DNA of 64,000 bases from Flavobacterium sp. K5-23 (lineage in GTDB: Bacteria; Bacteroidota; Bacteroidia; Flavobacteriales; Flavobacteriaceae): contig NZ_CP056783.1 in the NCBI RefSeq assembly GCF_023278045.1, positions 248,001 through 312,000 on the forward strand, read 5' to 3'. Position 1 is the first letter of the stretch. Each line of letters starts with the position of its first letter. Positions 16,618 to 25,737 of the stretch are shown in pieces. A program made the translations under genes and the position numbers. Below the pieces are notes generated by a model, which saw only the letters and a list, made by a program, of their open reading frames with translations, was not told the DNA's origin and did not search any database.

Positions 16618-19014
16618 ATGCAAAAATTCTACTATTCTTTATTAATATTGTTTGTTTTCAACAATTTCAATGCATATAGTCAAAAAAAGAACCTTATAGC
16701 GAAATCTACTACACAGAATATAAGCATTGACGGGAAAATGAATGAGGCTGCCTGGAAAGAAAACACGGAAATCGCCACTGATTTCATCATGTTTGAACCG
16801 GATAATGGCAAACCTATTAGCAAAGATAAAAAAACAGAAGTAAAAGTATTATATGATAATGATGCCATCTATATAATGGCAATATTATACGACAATGAAC
16901 CTGATAAAATTCAAAAAGAAATAACTAATCGTGATGTTTTTGGAGTATCTGATCATTTTTCGGTTTCTATAAATGGATTTAATGATGGTCAGCAAGATTT
17001 TAGATTTTATGTAAGTGCTGCTGGAGTTCAAATGGACTGTTTAGCGACAGAAGATAATGAAGATTTTGTATGGGATGCCATTTGGGACAGTGAAGTTTCC
17101 ATAACTGATTTTGGATGGGTGGTAGAGATGAAAATCCCTTATGCCGCTTTGCGATTTTCTAATGCCCAAAAACAAACCTGGGGATTGAATTTTATGCGAG
17201 AAATAAAACGCGACGTTCAAAAATACACTTGGAATCATGTGGATACAAAAATTGGTGCCGTAATTACTCAAGCGGGGACACTTGAAGGAATTGAAAATAT
17301 AAAAACATCAACCCGTCTTTTCTTCATTCCTTACACCTCTTTTTATTATCAAAAAAATGATAGCGACTCCGATAAAACATTCAAAGGAGGATTAGACATT
17401 AAATATGGGATTAACGACTCCTTTACTTTAGACGCAATACTGGTTCCTGATTTTGGCCAAACAAAATTTGACAATGCTATATTAAACCTAGAACCTTTCG
17501 AACAAAGGTTTGATGAAAACAGGCCTTTTTTTACAGAAGGAACTAATTTATTCAACATAGGGAATTTATTTTATTCCAGAAGAATTGGTGGCGCACCCAG
17601 TAGCGTCCCTGAAGTGTCTGATGATGAAGAAATAACTGAATATCCAAGTACTGTAGATTTGTTAAATGCAGTAAAAATATCGGGCAGAACTGAAAAAGGA
17701 TTGGGAATTGGGTTTTTAAATGCAGTTACCGAGAGAACAAAAGCGACTATCCTAAATAACCTTACTAATGAAACCCGTGAAGAAGTAATAGAGCCCTTAA
17801 CCAATTACAACGTAATGGTCTTTGATCAACGATTCAATCAAAACTCATCAGTATCTTTTGTAAATACTAACGTCACTCGTAACGGTAGTTTTAGAGACGC
17901 TAATGTTTCAGCTTTACTTTTTGATTTAAGCACTAAAGCAAACTCCTATAATTTATACGGGGATTTCAAATACAGCACAATAAATGACATTGAAGATTAT
18001 AATGGTTTTAAAACATCGTTAAACTTTGCCAAAACAAGCGGTCAATACAGGTACGCCCTTTCTGGCAAATACATTTCCGAAAATTATGACGTCAATGACT
18101 TAGGAATTATTTTTTACACCAATTACCACAATGCTTACGCCAAAGGAAGCTACCGTATAGTGAACCCAACAAAATATTTCAACACTTTTAAATTCGAGCA
18201 AGAATTAAATTTTGAAATTCAAAACACTACAGGGAAATCCCAAGAAGCTTGGCATAAAACTACTTTAAAAGCAACAACATTAAACAATCATTATTTTGAA
18301 TTTGCTTTAGTAATTACCCCTTTTGAAACTTTCGACTTTTACGAACCTCGAGTGGCTGGAAGGTATCTGCAGATTCCAAGAAAAATCTCCTCTTATTTTG
18401 GTACAGAATTTAACCGTAACAGCGCATTTACTTTTGATTTCACCCCAAGTTTCACATTGTTTGACCAAGACAAAAGAATTACTTACGGGATTGCATTAGG
18501 ACCAAAATATAGGGTTAATGATAAATTGTCTTTGTTCTACGTGTTAGATTACACTCGTAAAAACAATGATATCGGATGGGTAGGTTTTGAAAATTCAGAC
18601 ATTATTATTGGAAAAAGAAACAGAGAGATTTTACAAAATGATTTTACCGGAAAATATGCTATAAACAATAAAATGACTTTAAATCTTACTGCTCGTTATT
18701 ATTGGTCTTATTCTGATAATTTAGAATACTACAATTTACAGGACGATGGTTATCTAGTTGAAAACAATAGTTATTCTTTAAACAAAAACAGAAACTTCAA
18801 CTCTTGGAATTTTGATTTATCCTATTCGTGGTGGTTTGCCCCTGGTAGTCAAATCTCTGTTTTGTACCGTAATTATGGGCTAGAAAGGTCTAACCAAGTC
18901 GAAAGAAACCTTTCTACAAATCTAAAAAACGTTTTCAACTCCGATCTTACCAGTATCTTTTCAATAAGTCTGCGTTACTTTATAGATTATAATACTGTGA
19001 AAAATAAATTCTAG
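16618..19014 (+). CDS. CBM9-like/DUF5916 exported protein, copy 1
   Basis: This 798-residue protein has a signal peptide ending AYSQ. A carbohydrate-binding family 9-like domain follows (about 30-215; ISIDGKMNEAAWKE, TDFIMFEPDNGKP, YDNDAIYIMAILYD, DFGWVVEMKIPYAALRF). The DUF5916 region then shows LDIKYGINDSFTLDAILVPDFGQ, RPFFTEGTNLF and many beta-strands ending WWFAPGSQISVLYRN. The C-terminal two thirds probably form an outer-membrane beta-barrel. No sugar ligand can be inferred. The next gene is a paralogue in the same orientation. Confidence 0.88.
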   Translation: MQKFYYSLLILFVFNNFNAYSQKKNLIAKSTTQNISIDGKMNEAAWKENTEIATDFIMFEPDNGKPISKDKKTEVKVLYDNDAIYIMAILYDNEPDKIQKEITNRDVFGVSDHFSVSINGFNDGQQDFRFYVSAAGVQMDCLATEDNEDFVWDAIWDSEVSITDFGWVVEMKIPYAALRFSNAQKQTWGLNFMREIKRDVQKYTWNHVDTKIGAVITQAGTLEGIENIKTSTRLFFIPYTSFYYQKNDSDSDKTFKGGLDIKYGINDSFTLDAILVPDFGQTKFDNAILNLEPFEQRFDENRPFFTEGTNLFNIGNLFYSRRIGGAPSSVPEVSDDEEITEYPSTVDLLNAVKISGRTEKGLGIGFLNAVTERTKATILNNLTNETREEVIEPLTNYNVMVFDQRFNQNSSVSFVNTNVTRNGSFRDANVSALLFDLSTKANSYNLYGDFKYSTINDIEDYNGFKTSLNFAKTSGQYRYALSGKYISENYDVNDLGIIFYTNYHNAYAKGSYRIVNPTKYFNTFKFEQELNFEIQNTTGKSQEAWHKTTLKATTLNNHYFEFALVITPFETFDFYEPRVAGRYLQIPRKISSYFGTEFNRNSAFTFDFTPSFTLFDQDKRITYGIALGPKYRVNDKLSLFYVLDYTRKNNDIGWVGFENSDIIIGKRNREILQNDFTGKYAINNKMTLNLTARYYWSYSDNLEYYNLQDDGYLVENNSYSLNKNRNFNSWNFDLSYSWWFAPGSQISVLYRNYGLERSNQVERNLSTNLKNVFNSDLTSIFSISLRYFIDYNTVKNKF

Positions 19015-19190
19015 CAATTCAAAATAGTATGAAAACACTTCTAATCAATAATAGTGATGAATCTGAAATGTTAATATTTTCCCATATTTAAGAAAAACCT
19101 GTAACATCTGTTTCAAATTGATGACTATTCATATACCCAAATGACTAAACTCTTTGGGGACATTAATTACGCATCAATCAAAACAATCAA

Positions 19191-21608
19191 ATGAAAAGAA
19201 TCCTTTTTATTAATGCACTTCTATTGTCTTTTTTTGGCTACAGCCAAAAAAAAACCTTACCCACTAAATTTATTTCTGACAACATCAACATTGACGGAAA
19301 ATTAGATGAAGAAATATGGAAAACGGCACCAATCGCAACCGATTTTATTATGTTTCAACCTGACAATGGAAAGCCAATCCCAGAAAACAAAAGGACAGAA
19401 GTAAGAGTTTTATACGACAATGACGCGATATATATTGCCGCATTAATGTACGATAACGAACCCAGTAAAATCTTGAAAGAAATCACTAAACGAGATGATT
19501 TTGGTACATCTGATTTTTTCGGGGTTTTCATTAATGGTTATAATGATGGTCAACAAAACTTTCAATTTTTTGTTTCAGCATCAGACGGGCAAGCAGATTG
19601 CATCTCAACTGATTCTTCAGGAGAGGATTATTCCTGGGATGCAGTATGGAAAAGCAAAGCCATACTAACTGATTTTGGCTGGGCTCTCGAAATGCGAATT
19701 CCCTATGCCGCTTTGCGTTTTTCTGATGAAAAAAAGCAAACTTGGGGTTTAAACTTTTTTAGGGAAATAAGAAGAGACCGTCAAAAATATTCATGGAATT
19801 TCATTGATTCAAAAATCGGGACTTTTACTCAACAAAACGGAATTCTAGAAGGTATTGAAAACATCAAGACACCTACTCGACTATTCCTTTTGCCCTATTC
19901 CTCTTTCTATGTAAATTCAAATTCTAAACAAAAAACAACTGGAACTTTAAAGGGAGGATTAGATATTAAGTACGGTATTAACGATGCTTTTACCCTTGAT
20001 GCCATTTTAATACCTGATTTTGGACAAACAAAATTTGATAATCAAATATTGAATCTGGGCCCGTTCGAGCAACAATTTAACGAAAACAGACCGTTTTTTA
20101 CTGAAGGAATCGATCTATTCAGTAAAGGTAATTTACTGTATTCACGAAGAATTGGCGGAAGACCAAGTACATATCCTACTATAGGGAATGATGAAAAAGC
20201 TACAGATAATCCATCAAGTGTAAATCTACTGAATGCTTTAAAAATATCTGGAAGAACTAAAAATGGATTAGGAATAGGGATCCTTAATGCGGTTACCGAA
20301 AGAACTTTTGCAACCATTACAAACAACAATACTCAATCAACAAGAAGAGAAGAAGTCGAACCGTTATCAAATTATAATGTCTTGGTTTTGGATCAACGGT
20401 TTCGTAAAAACTCCTCCGTTAGTTTTGTAAACACTAATGTAACCAGAAACGGAAGTTTTCGTGATGGGAATGTATCAGCATTAGTCTGGGATTTAAATAC
20501 TTTAAAGAACACTTATAATCTTTCAGGAAATTTAAAATACAGTTATATAAATGATATCGAAGATAAAAAAGGGACCTCATCTTCATTGAATTTTGCAGAA
20601 ACTAGCGGAAAATATAGATATAGTCTTGGAGGTGAACTAGTAACCAAAGATTATGACAACAATGATTTGGGAATTAATTTTGAAACAAATTATTATAGCC
20701 TTTACGGGAATGCAAGCTATCGAATATTGAACCCTACAAAACACTTTAACAGTTTTAGGATTGGTTATAACATGTACACCCAATTTCAAAAAGAAACGGG
20801 AAAACTACAAGGAAACAATATCAATTTAAATGTAAATATAGGCAACAAAAAAAATCATAATTACGGGTTTGGAGTAAATACTAATTTCCTTGAATCGTAT
20901 GACTATTATGAGCCTAGAGTTAACAATAGATTCGTTATTCTTCCTGAAAGAGTAAGTGCTTGGTTGTATATTTCTTCTAACTACAACAACAAATTTGCTT
21001 TTGATATAAATCCATCTATCGCTATATTTAACGAGAAAGACAGAAGCACTTTCGGTTTATCCATAGGACCTCGATACCGTTTTAACGACAAATTTTCCCT
21101 TAGTTACAATCTGGATATTGAAAGAAAAAATAACAATCGTGGATTTGTGGATTTATTCGATGAAGACCTAAATAGTGCTACACCAGCTACTATTATTTTT
21201 GGTAACCGTAATGTAGCTACTTATTCTAACTCCCTTTCAGGAAAATATTCTATTAGTAGCAAGATGAATTTTGACCTTTCTATACGCCATTATTGGTCGT
21301 ATGCCGAAAACAAGAATTTCCTGTCTCTTGAACAAAATGGTAAACTAACTGATTTTACAGGATATAATCGAAATAAGAATCAAAATTTCAACTCTTGGAA
21401 TCTGGATTTATCCTATTCCTGGTGGTTTGCTCCTGGTAGTCAAATTTCCATATTATATCGTAATAATGCAGCCAACTTTGAACGTGAAATCAATAAAGAT
21501 TTTGGAAAGAAAGTCACTAATTTATTGAATAATGAAGCTTTAAGTCATGTTTTATCTGTCAGTGTACGTTATTATATTGATTATAATTCGATAAAAAATA
21601 TTTTATAA
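19191..21608 (+). CDS. CBM9-like/DUF5916 exported protein, copy 2
   Basis: This 805-residue paralogue is collinear with the preceding protein over its whole length. It has a signal peptide (MKRILFINALLLSFFGYSQ), NINIDGKLDEEIWKTAP, DFIMFQPDNGKPIPENKRTE, LDIKYGINDAFTLDAILIPD, RPFFTEGIDLF and the terminal WWFAPGSQISILYRN. Roughly half the residues look identical by eye. The 176-bp gap holds no strong terminator, so it may be read from the same promoter or a weaker one. The pair is a tandem duplication that has since diverged. Confidence 0.88.
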   Translation: MKRILFINALLLSFFGYSQKKTLPTKFISDNINIDGKLDEEIWKTAPIATDFIMFQPDNGKPIPENKRTEVRVLYDNDAIYIAALMYDNEPSKILKEITKRDDFGTSDFFGVFINGYNDGQQNFQFFVSASDGQADCISTDSSGEDYSWDAVWKSKAILTDFGWALEMRIPYAALRFSDEKKQTWGLNFFREIRRDRQKYSWNFIDSKIGTFTQQNGILEGIENIKTPTRLFLLPYSSFYVNSNSKQKTTGTLKGGLDIKYGINDAFTLDAILIPDFGQTKFDNQILNLGPFEQQFNENRPFFTEGIDLFSKGNLLYSRRIGGRPSTYPTIGNDEKATDNPSSVNLLNALKISGRTKNGLGIGILNAVTERTFATITNNNTQSTRREEVEPLSNYNVLVLDQRFRKNSSVSFVNTNVTRNGSFRDGNVSALVWDLNTLKNTYNLSGNLKYSYINDIEDKKGTSSSLNFAETSGKYRYSLGGELVTKDYDNNDLGINFETNYYSLYGNASYRILNPTKHFNSFRIGYNMYTQFQKETGKLQGNNINLNVNIGNKKNHNYGFGVNTNFLESYDYYEPRVNNRFVILPERVSAWLYISSNYNNKFAFDINPSIAIFNEKDRSTFGLSIGPRYRFNDKFSLSYNLDIERKNNNRGFVDLFDEDLNSATPATIIFGNRNVATYSNSLSGKYSISSKMNFDLSIRHYWSYAENKNFLSLEQNGKLTDFTGYNRNKNQNFNSWNLDLSYSWWFAPGSQISILYRNNAANFEREINKDFGKKVTNLLNNEALSHVLSVSVRYYIDYNSIKNIL

Positions 21609-21723
21609 ATGCATTAATTTTAATAAAAACTACTCGTCAGTATTAAATCTTTACTTTTTATCCGTCTTATTTTTCGAATTTACAATAGTGTCTTACTCAA
21701 GAGTGAAGATTTTGAAAATGCTT

Positions 21724-21731
21724 TATCTTTG
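21724..21731 (+). promoter_or_regulatory. -7 box of the gpmI promoter
   Basis: TATCTTTG matches TAnnTTTG 16 nt before the gpmI ATG. No -33 TTTG at normal spacing was found. Confidence 0.55.
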
Positions 21732-21747
21732 CATAAAATAAAAACTA

Positions 21748-23265
21748 ATGACCAAAAAAGTAATACTAATGATTTTAGACGGTTGGGGAAAATCTCCTGA
21801 CCCGAAGATATCAGCAATCGACAATGCAAACGTTCCGTTCATAAACAGTTTATATAAAAATTACCCTAGTGCCCAACTTCGTACTGATGGCTTACATGTA
21901 GGATTGCCTGAAGGACAAATGGGAAATTCCGAAGTGGGACATATGAATCTGGGTGCAGGAAGAATTGTGTATCAGGATTTAGCCAAAATTAATTTGGCTG
22001 TAGCCAATAAAACTTTGGCACAGGAACAAGTTCTTAAAGATGTTTTTCAATATGCTAAAGACAATCATAAAAAAGTTCATTTTTTAGGATTAGTTTCTGA
22101 CGGTGGTGTTCACTCCCACACCTCTCATTTACGCGGATTAATTGATGCAACCCAAGATTATGGATTGCAAGATGTATTCGTGCACGCTTTCACAGATGGC
22201 CGAGACGTGGATCCCAAATCAGGTAAAAAATACATCCAGGATTTAGAAAATTACATCGAAAACACTTCAGTAAAAATCGCTTCAATAATAGGCCGTTATT
22301 ACGCCATGGATCGTGATAAAAGATGGGAAAGGGTAAAACTAGCCTACGACTTATTGGTAAACGGACAAGGAACACATTCTAAAGATGCAGTTGCAACCAT
22401 AAAAGAAAGTTATAAAGACCATGTGACTGACGAATTCATCAACCCTATTTTAATGGTTGACGAAAATGACAAACCTCTAGCCACAATACAAGACGATGAT
22501 GTTGTTATTTTTTTCAATTTCAGAACTGACAGAGGACGAGAATTAACTGAAGCATTATCACAACAGGATTTTCACGAGCAAAACATGCACAAACTTAATT
22601 TGTATTATGTTACGCTGACCAATTATGACGAAACCTATAAAAATGTAAAAGTCGTTTATAACAAAGACAACATCACGGAAACGTTGGGTGAGGTTTTAGA
22701 AAAAGCGAACAAAAAACAAATCCGAATTGCAGAAACCGAAAAATACCCTCATGTTACTTTTTTCTTTTCAGGTGGAAGAGAAGAGCCTTTTATTGGCGAA
22801 AGCCGAATTCTAAAGAACTCTCCAAAAGTTGCAACTTATGATTTACAACCGGAGATGAGTGCCTTTGAACTAACAGCTGCTTTAATTCCAGAATTAGAAA
22901 AAGGAGATGTGGATTTTGTATGTCTAAATTTTGCCAATGGCGATATGGTAGGCCATACCGGAATTATGGAAGCTGCAATAAAAGCCTGCGAAGCGGTAGA
23001 CAAATGTGTCGAAAAAGTGATTACAACTGCTTTAGCACACGACTATACCATTCTTGTAATTGCTGATCACGGTAACTGCGAAACAATGATTAATCCTGAC
23101 GGAAGCCCAAATACAGCTCACACCACTAATCCCGTTCCTTTTATCTTAGTTGATAAAGAATTGAAAGAAGTGCACGACGGAGTTCTAGGCGACATTGCCC
23201 CTACTATATTAGAATTAATGGGGATTGAAAAACCCGCTGTAATGACACAACATTCTTTGTTGTAA
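21748..23265 (+). CDS. gpmI: 2,3-bisphosphoglycerate-independent phosphoglycerate mutase
   Basis: This 505-residue glycolytic enzyme interconverts 3- and 2-phosphoglycerate. Metal ligand Asp11 lies in MILDGWG. The phosphorylated Ser61 lies in GQMGNSEVGHMNLGAGR. The insert domain carries HSHTSHLRGLI and HAFTDGRDVDP. The second metal site shows IADHGNCETM and NTAHTTNPVPF near the C-terminus. Length and motif order are normal. It has its own promoter box and a terminator. Confidence 0.97.
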   Translation: MTKKVILMILDGWGKSPDPKISAIDNANVPFINSLYKNYPSAQLRTDGLHVGLPEGQMGNSEVGHMNLGAGRIVYQDLAKINLAVANKTLAQEQVLKDVFQYAKDNHKKVHFLGLVSDGGVHSHTSHLRGLIDATQDYGLQDVFVHAFTDGRDVDPKSGKKYIQDLENYIENTSVKIASIIGRYYAMDRDKRWERVKLAYDLLVNGQGTHSKDAVATIKESYKDHVTDEFINPILMVDENDKPLATIQDDDVVIFFNFRTDRGRELTEALSQQDFHEQNMHKLNLYYVTLTNYDETYKNVKVVYNKDNITETLGEVLEKANKKQIRIAETEKYPHVTFFFSGGREEPFIGESRILKNSPKVATYDLQPEMSAFELTAALIPELEKGDVDFVCLNFANGDMVGHTGIMEAAIKACEAVDKCVEKVITTALAHDYTILVIADHGNCETMINPDGSPNTAHTTNPVPFILVDKELKEVHDGVLGDIAPTILELMGIEKPAVMTQHSLL

Positions 23266-23290
23266 GGCAAAAATTCACAATACAATTTCT

Positions 23291-23322
23291 AAAAGGCTAT
23301 TCTAATCGAATAGTCTTTTTTT
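23291..23322 (+). terminator. gpmI terminator
   Basis: The stem AAAAGGCTATTC/GAATAGTCTTTT (one wobble pair) with a 5-nt loop is followed by a T run. Confidence 0.8.
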
Positions 23323-23341
23323 GTAATTAAAAGTTAAAAAC

Positions 23342-23372
23342 TTTGTTTTTGATAGTATTACTATTATTTTTG
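23342..23372 (+). promoter_or_regulatory. Promoter of the TetR-ABC-HlyD-TolC cassette
   Basis: The -33 TTTG is at 23342-23345 and the -7 box TATTTTTG at 23365-23372, with a 19-nt spacer. The TetR ATG follows 18 nt later. Since the regulator is the first gene, autoregulation here is plausible. Confidence 0.7.
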
Positions 23373-23390
23373 CGCAAAATACAATTAAGA

Positions 23391-24065
23391 ATGAAGGATA
23401 TATTTTCAACCATCAAAATACAAGTAAACGAAAAGATCTATGTAAAAGATCCGGAAACCTCAGCATTAGGACGGAAAATTATCCAAGAAAGTATTCTTCT
23501 GATGGAGGAGATAGGATTTGACAATTTTACATTTAAAAAATTAGGAACAAAAATTAATTCAAACGAGAGTTCCATCTACCGCTATTTCGAAAACAAGCAT
23601 AAATTATTATTGTATCTTTCTTCGTGGTATTGGAGTTGGATTGAATACAAATTGTTTTTTGCGACTACCAACGTTGATGATTCCTTCGAAAAATTAAAAA
23701 AAGCAATAACCGTTGTGACAGAAAAAATTGTAGATGACAAAGCCACGGCACACATTAACGAAGCGGTTTTAAATAAAATAATTATTTCAGAGTATACTAA
23801 AACGTTCCACACAAAAGAAGTAGATGAAGAAAACAAAGAAGGTTATTTTTTAATATACAAAAGAGTTATTAATAGAATTGTCAAATTGATAACCGAAGTA
23901 AACCCTGAATATCCATTTGCAAAAAGCCTTGCTTCCACTATTATTGAAGGATCACTTCATCAACATTTTTTAAGAGACCACTTGAAAACCATCACTAATT
24001 GTGACGAACACGTAAGTCCAACTGATTTTTACATCAATCTTATTATAACAGTTTTAAAAAAATAA
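23391..24065 (+). CDS. TetR/AcrR-family transcriptional regulator
   Basis: This 224-residue protein starts at the ATG at 23391; a TTG-started frame from 23343 would overlap the promoter. The TetR_N helix-turn-helix lies at about 25-70 (KIIQESILLMEEIGFDNFTF, KKLGTKINSNESSIYRYFENKHKLL). The C-terminal ligand domain is divergent, with WYWSWIEYKLFF. It is the first gene of a four-gene unit, 7 bp before the ABC gene, and probably regulates export of something that it senses. The ligand is unknown. Confidence 0.88.
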   Translation: MKDIFSTIKIQVNEKIYVKDPETSALGRKIIQESILLMEEIGFDNFTFKKLGTKINSNESSIYRYFENKHKLLLYLSSWYWSWIEYKLFFATTNVDDSFEKLKKAITVVTEKIVDDKATAHINEAVLNKIIISEYTKTFHTKEVDEENKEGYFLIYKRVINRIVKLITEVNPEYPFAKSLASTIIEGSLHQHFLRDHLKTITNCDEHVSPTDFYINLIITVLKK

Positions 24066-24072
24066 ACACACA

Positions 24073-25734
24073 ATGACTCCATTAAAAAGATTTTACAATC
24101 TATTAGAACTTGATAAAAAAGATGTTACACAGCTTTTCTTTTATGCCATATTTGCTGGATTAGTCAGTTTGTCCCTTCCTTTAGGAATTCAAGCCATTAT
24201 TAACTTCATTCAGTCTGGGAGAGTTAGTGTTTCTTGGATAGTCCTAATAATACTTGTTGTATTAGGAGTTGCGCTTGTAGGTATACTTTCGCTGATGCAA
24301 TTGAGAATAACAGAGAATCTACAACAAAAAATCTTTGTTAGATCTTCATTTGAATTTGCAGCGAGATTGCCTAAAATTAAATTTGAGGAATTATATAATA
24401 CGTATCCACCAGAATTAGCCAACCGTTTTTTTGACACGATGACCATTCAAAAAGGAACTTCAAAGTTATTGATTGATTTTTCGGCGGCATTACTTCAGAT
24501 TATTTTTGGGGTTATCCTATTGTCGTTGTACCATCCTTATTTTATTGTGTTTGGTATTATGCTGATTATTCTGCTATATTTTATATTTAAACTTTCTTAT
24601 AAAACGGGTTTAGAAACTAGTTTAAAAGAATCCAAATTTAAATACAAAGTGGCAAGATGGCTACAAGAAATGGCAAGAAATAATTTCAGTTTTAGAAGCC
24701 AAATCAACTTTGATTTTGGACTTCAAAAAAACGACCAAATTGTAAGCGATTATCTTATTTACAGAGAAAAACATTTCAATGTTATTAAAAGACAGTTTAC
24801 ACAGCTAATCATCTTTAAAGTAATTATCACTGCAAGTTTACTTTCTATAGGCGGATATCTTGTAGTATCACAACAAATGAATATTGGGCAGTTTGTCGCT
24901 GCCGAAATTATCATCTTATTAGTGATTAACTCAGTTGAAAAAATCATTCTTGGTCTGGAAACTTTTTATGACGTATTGACTGCTGTTGAAAAAATTGGTC
25001 AGGTTGCCGATTTGAGTTTAGAAGAAGAGTTTGACAGCGAAATCTCCACTTGTTACTCTGATATTACATTGGAAACTGACAACCTTAGATTCAAATTCCC
25101 TGATTCCAAAAACACTATTTTAAGTGCCGTTTCATTAAAAATAGAACAAGGAGAAAAAATTGTAATTAATGGTGAAAATGGCTCAGGAAAAACGACTCTA
25201 ATTCGACTACTATCAGGACTATTAAAACCTACTTCAGGTACATTTTTCATTAATGATGACACTTTTAAAAAGATAGATTTAAAACAATACCGTTCTCAAA
25301 TAGGGAGTATCATTTACGGAGAATCCCCTTTTGAGGGATCTTACCTTGAAAACATAACCTTTAATGATAAAAACATCAGCCAAGAAGATTTGAAATGGGC
25401 GATTGACGGGGTACAATTAACATCTGTAATTAAAACTTTACCTAAAAGTTTAGATACACATATATTCCCGGAAGGAAGACAATTGTCATCCTCAAATGCT
25501 CAAAAAATACTGTTAGCTCGAAGTATAATCCATAAACCAAAAATTCTTTTCTATGAAGACCCAACGGATACTATGGATGAAAAAGTGGCAAATGAAATTA
25601 TTGATTTCATTACAGCTAAAGAAAATAATTGGACAATAATTGTGTCTTCAAAAAACCCCTATTGGAAAACTAAATGCAGCAGGGAAATCATTATGCATAA
25701 TGGACTTATTACTCAAGACACAAAAAAATCATAA
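24073..25734 (+). CDS. ABC transporter permease/ATPase with degenerate ATPase motifs
   Basis: This 553-residue protein is an exporter half-transporter. Hydrophobic segments occupy about 20-300 and the nucleotide-binding domain about 340-550. Walker A is intact (GENGSGKTT). The other motifs are altered. The Q-loop region reads YGESPFEG without Gln. The signature is LSSSNAQ rather than LSGGQ. Walker B reads ILFYEDPTD, with Asp-Glu swapped to Glu-Asp. The H-loop His is missing (IIVSSKNPYW). It lies between the TetR gene and HlyD/TolC genes, fitting a type I secretion-like or efflux complex. No peptidase (C39) domain is present and no cargo gene was identified. Confidence 0.88.
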   Translation: MTPLKRFYNLLELDKKDVTQLFFYAIFAGLVSLSLPLGIQAIINFIQSGRVSVSWIVLIILVVLGVALVGILSLMQLRITENLQQKIFVRSSFEFAARLPKIKFEELYNTYPPELANRFFDTMTIQKGTSKLLIDFSAALLQIIFGVILLSLYHPYFIVFGIMLIILLYFIFKLSYKTGLETSLKESKFKYKVARWLQEMARNNFSFRSQINFDFGLQKNDQIVSDYLIYREKHFNVIKRQFTQLIIFKVIITASLLSIGGYLVVSQQMNIGQFVAAEIIILLVINSVEKIILGLETFYDVLTAVEKIGQVADLSLEEEFDSEISTCYSDITLETDNLRFKFPDSKNTILSAVSLKIEQGEKIVINGENGSGKTTLIRLLSGLLKPTSGTFFINDDTFKKIDLKQYRSQIGSIIYGESPFEGSYLENITFNDKNISQEDLKWAIDGVQLTSVIKTLPKSLDTHIFPEGRQLSSSNAQKILLARSIIHKPKILFYEDPTDTMDEKVANEIIDFITAKENNWTIIVSSKNPYWKTKCSREIIMHNGLITQDTKKS

Positions 25735-25737
25735 GAG

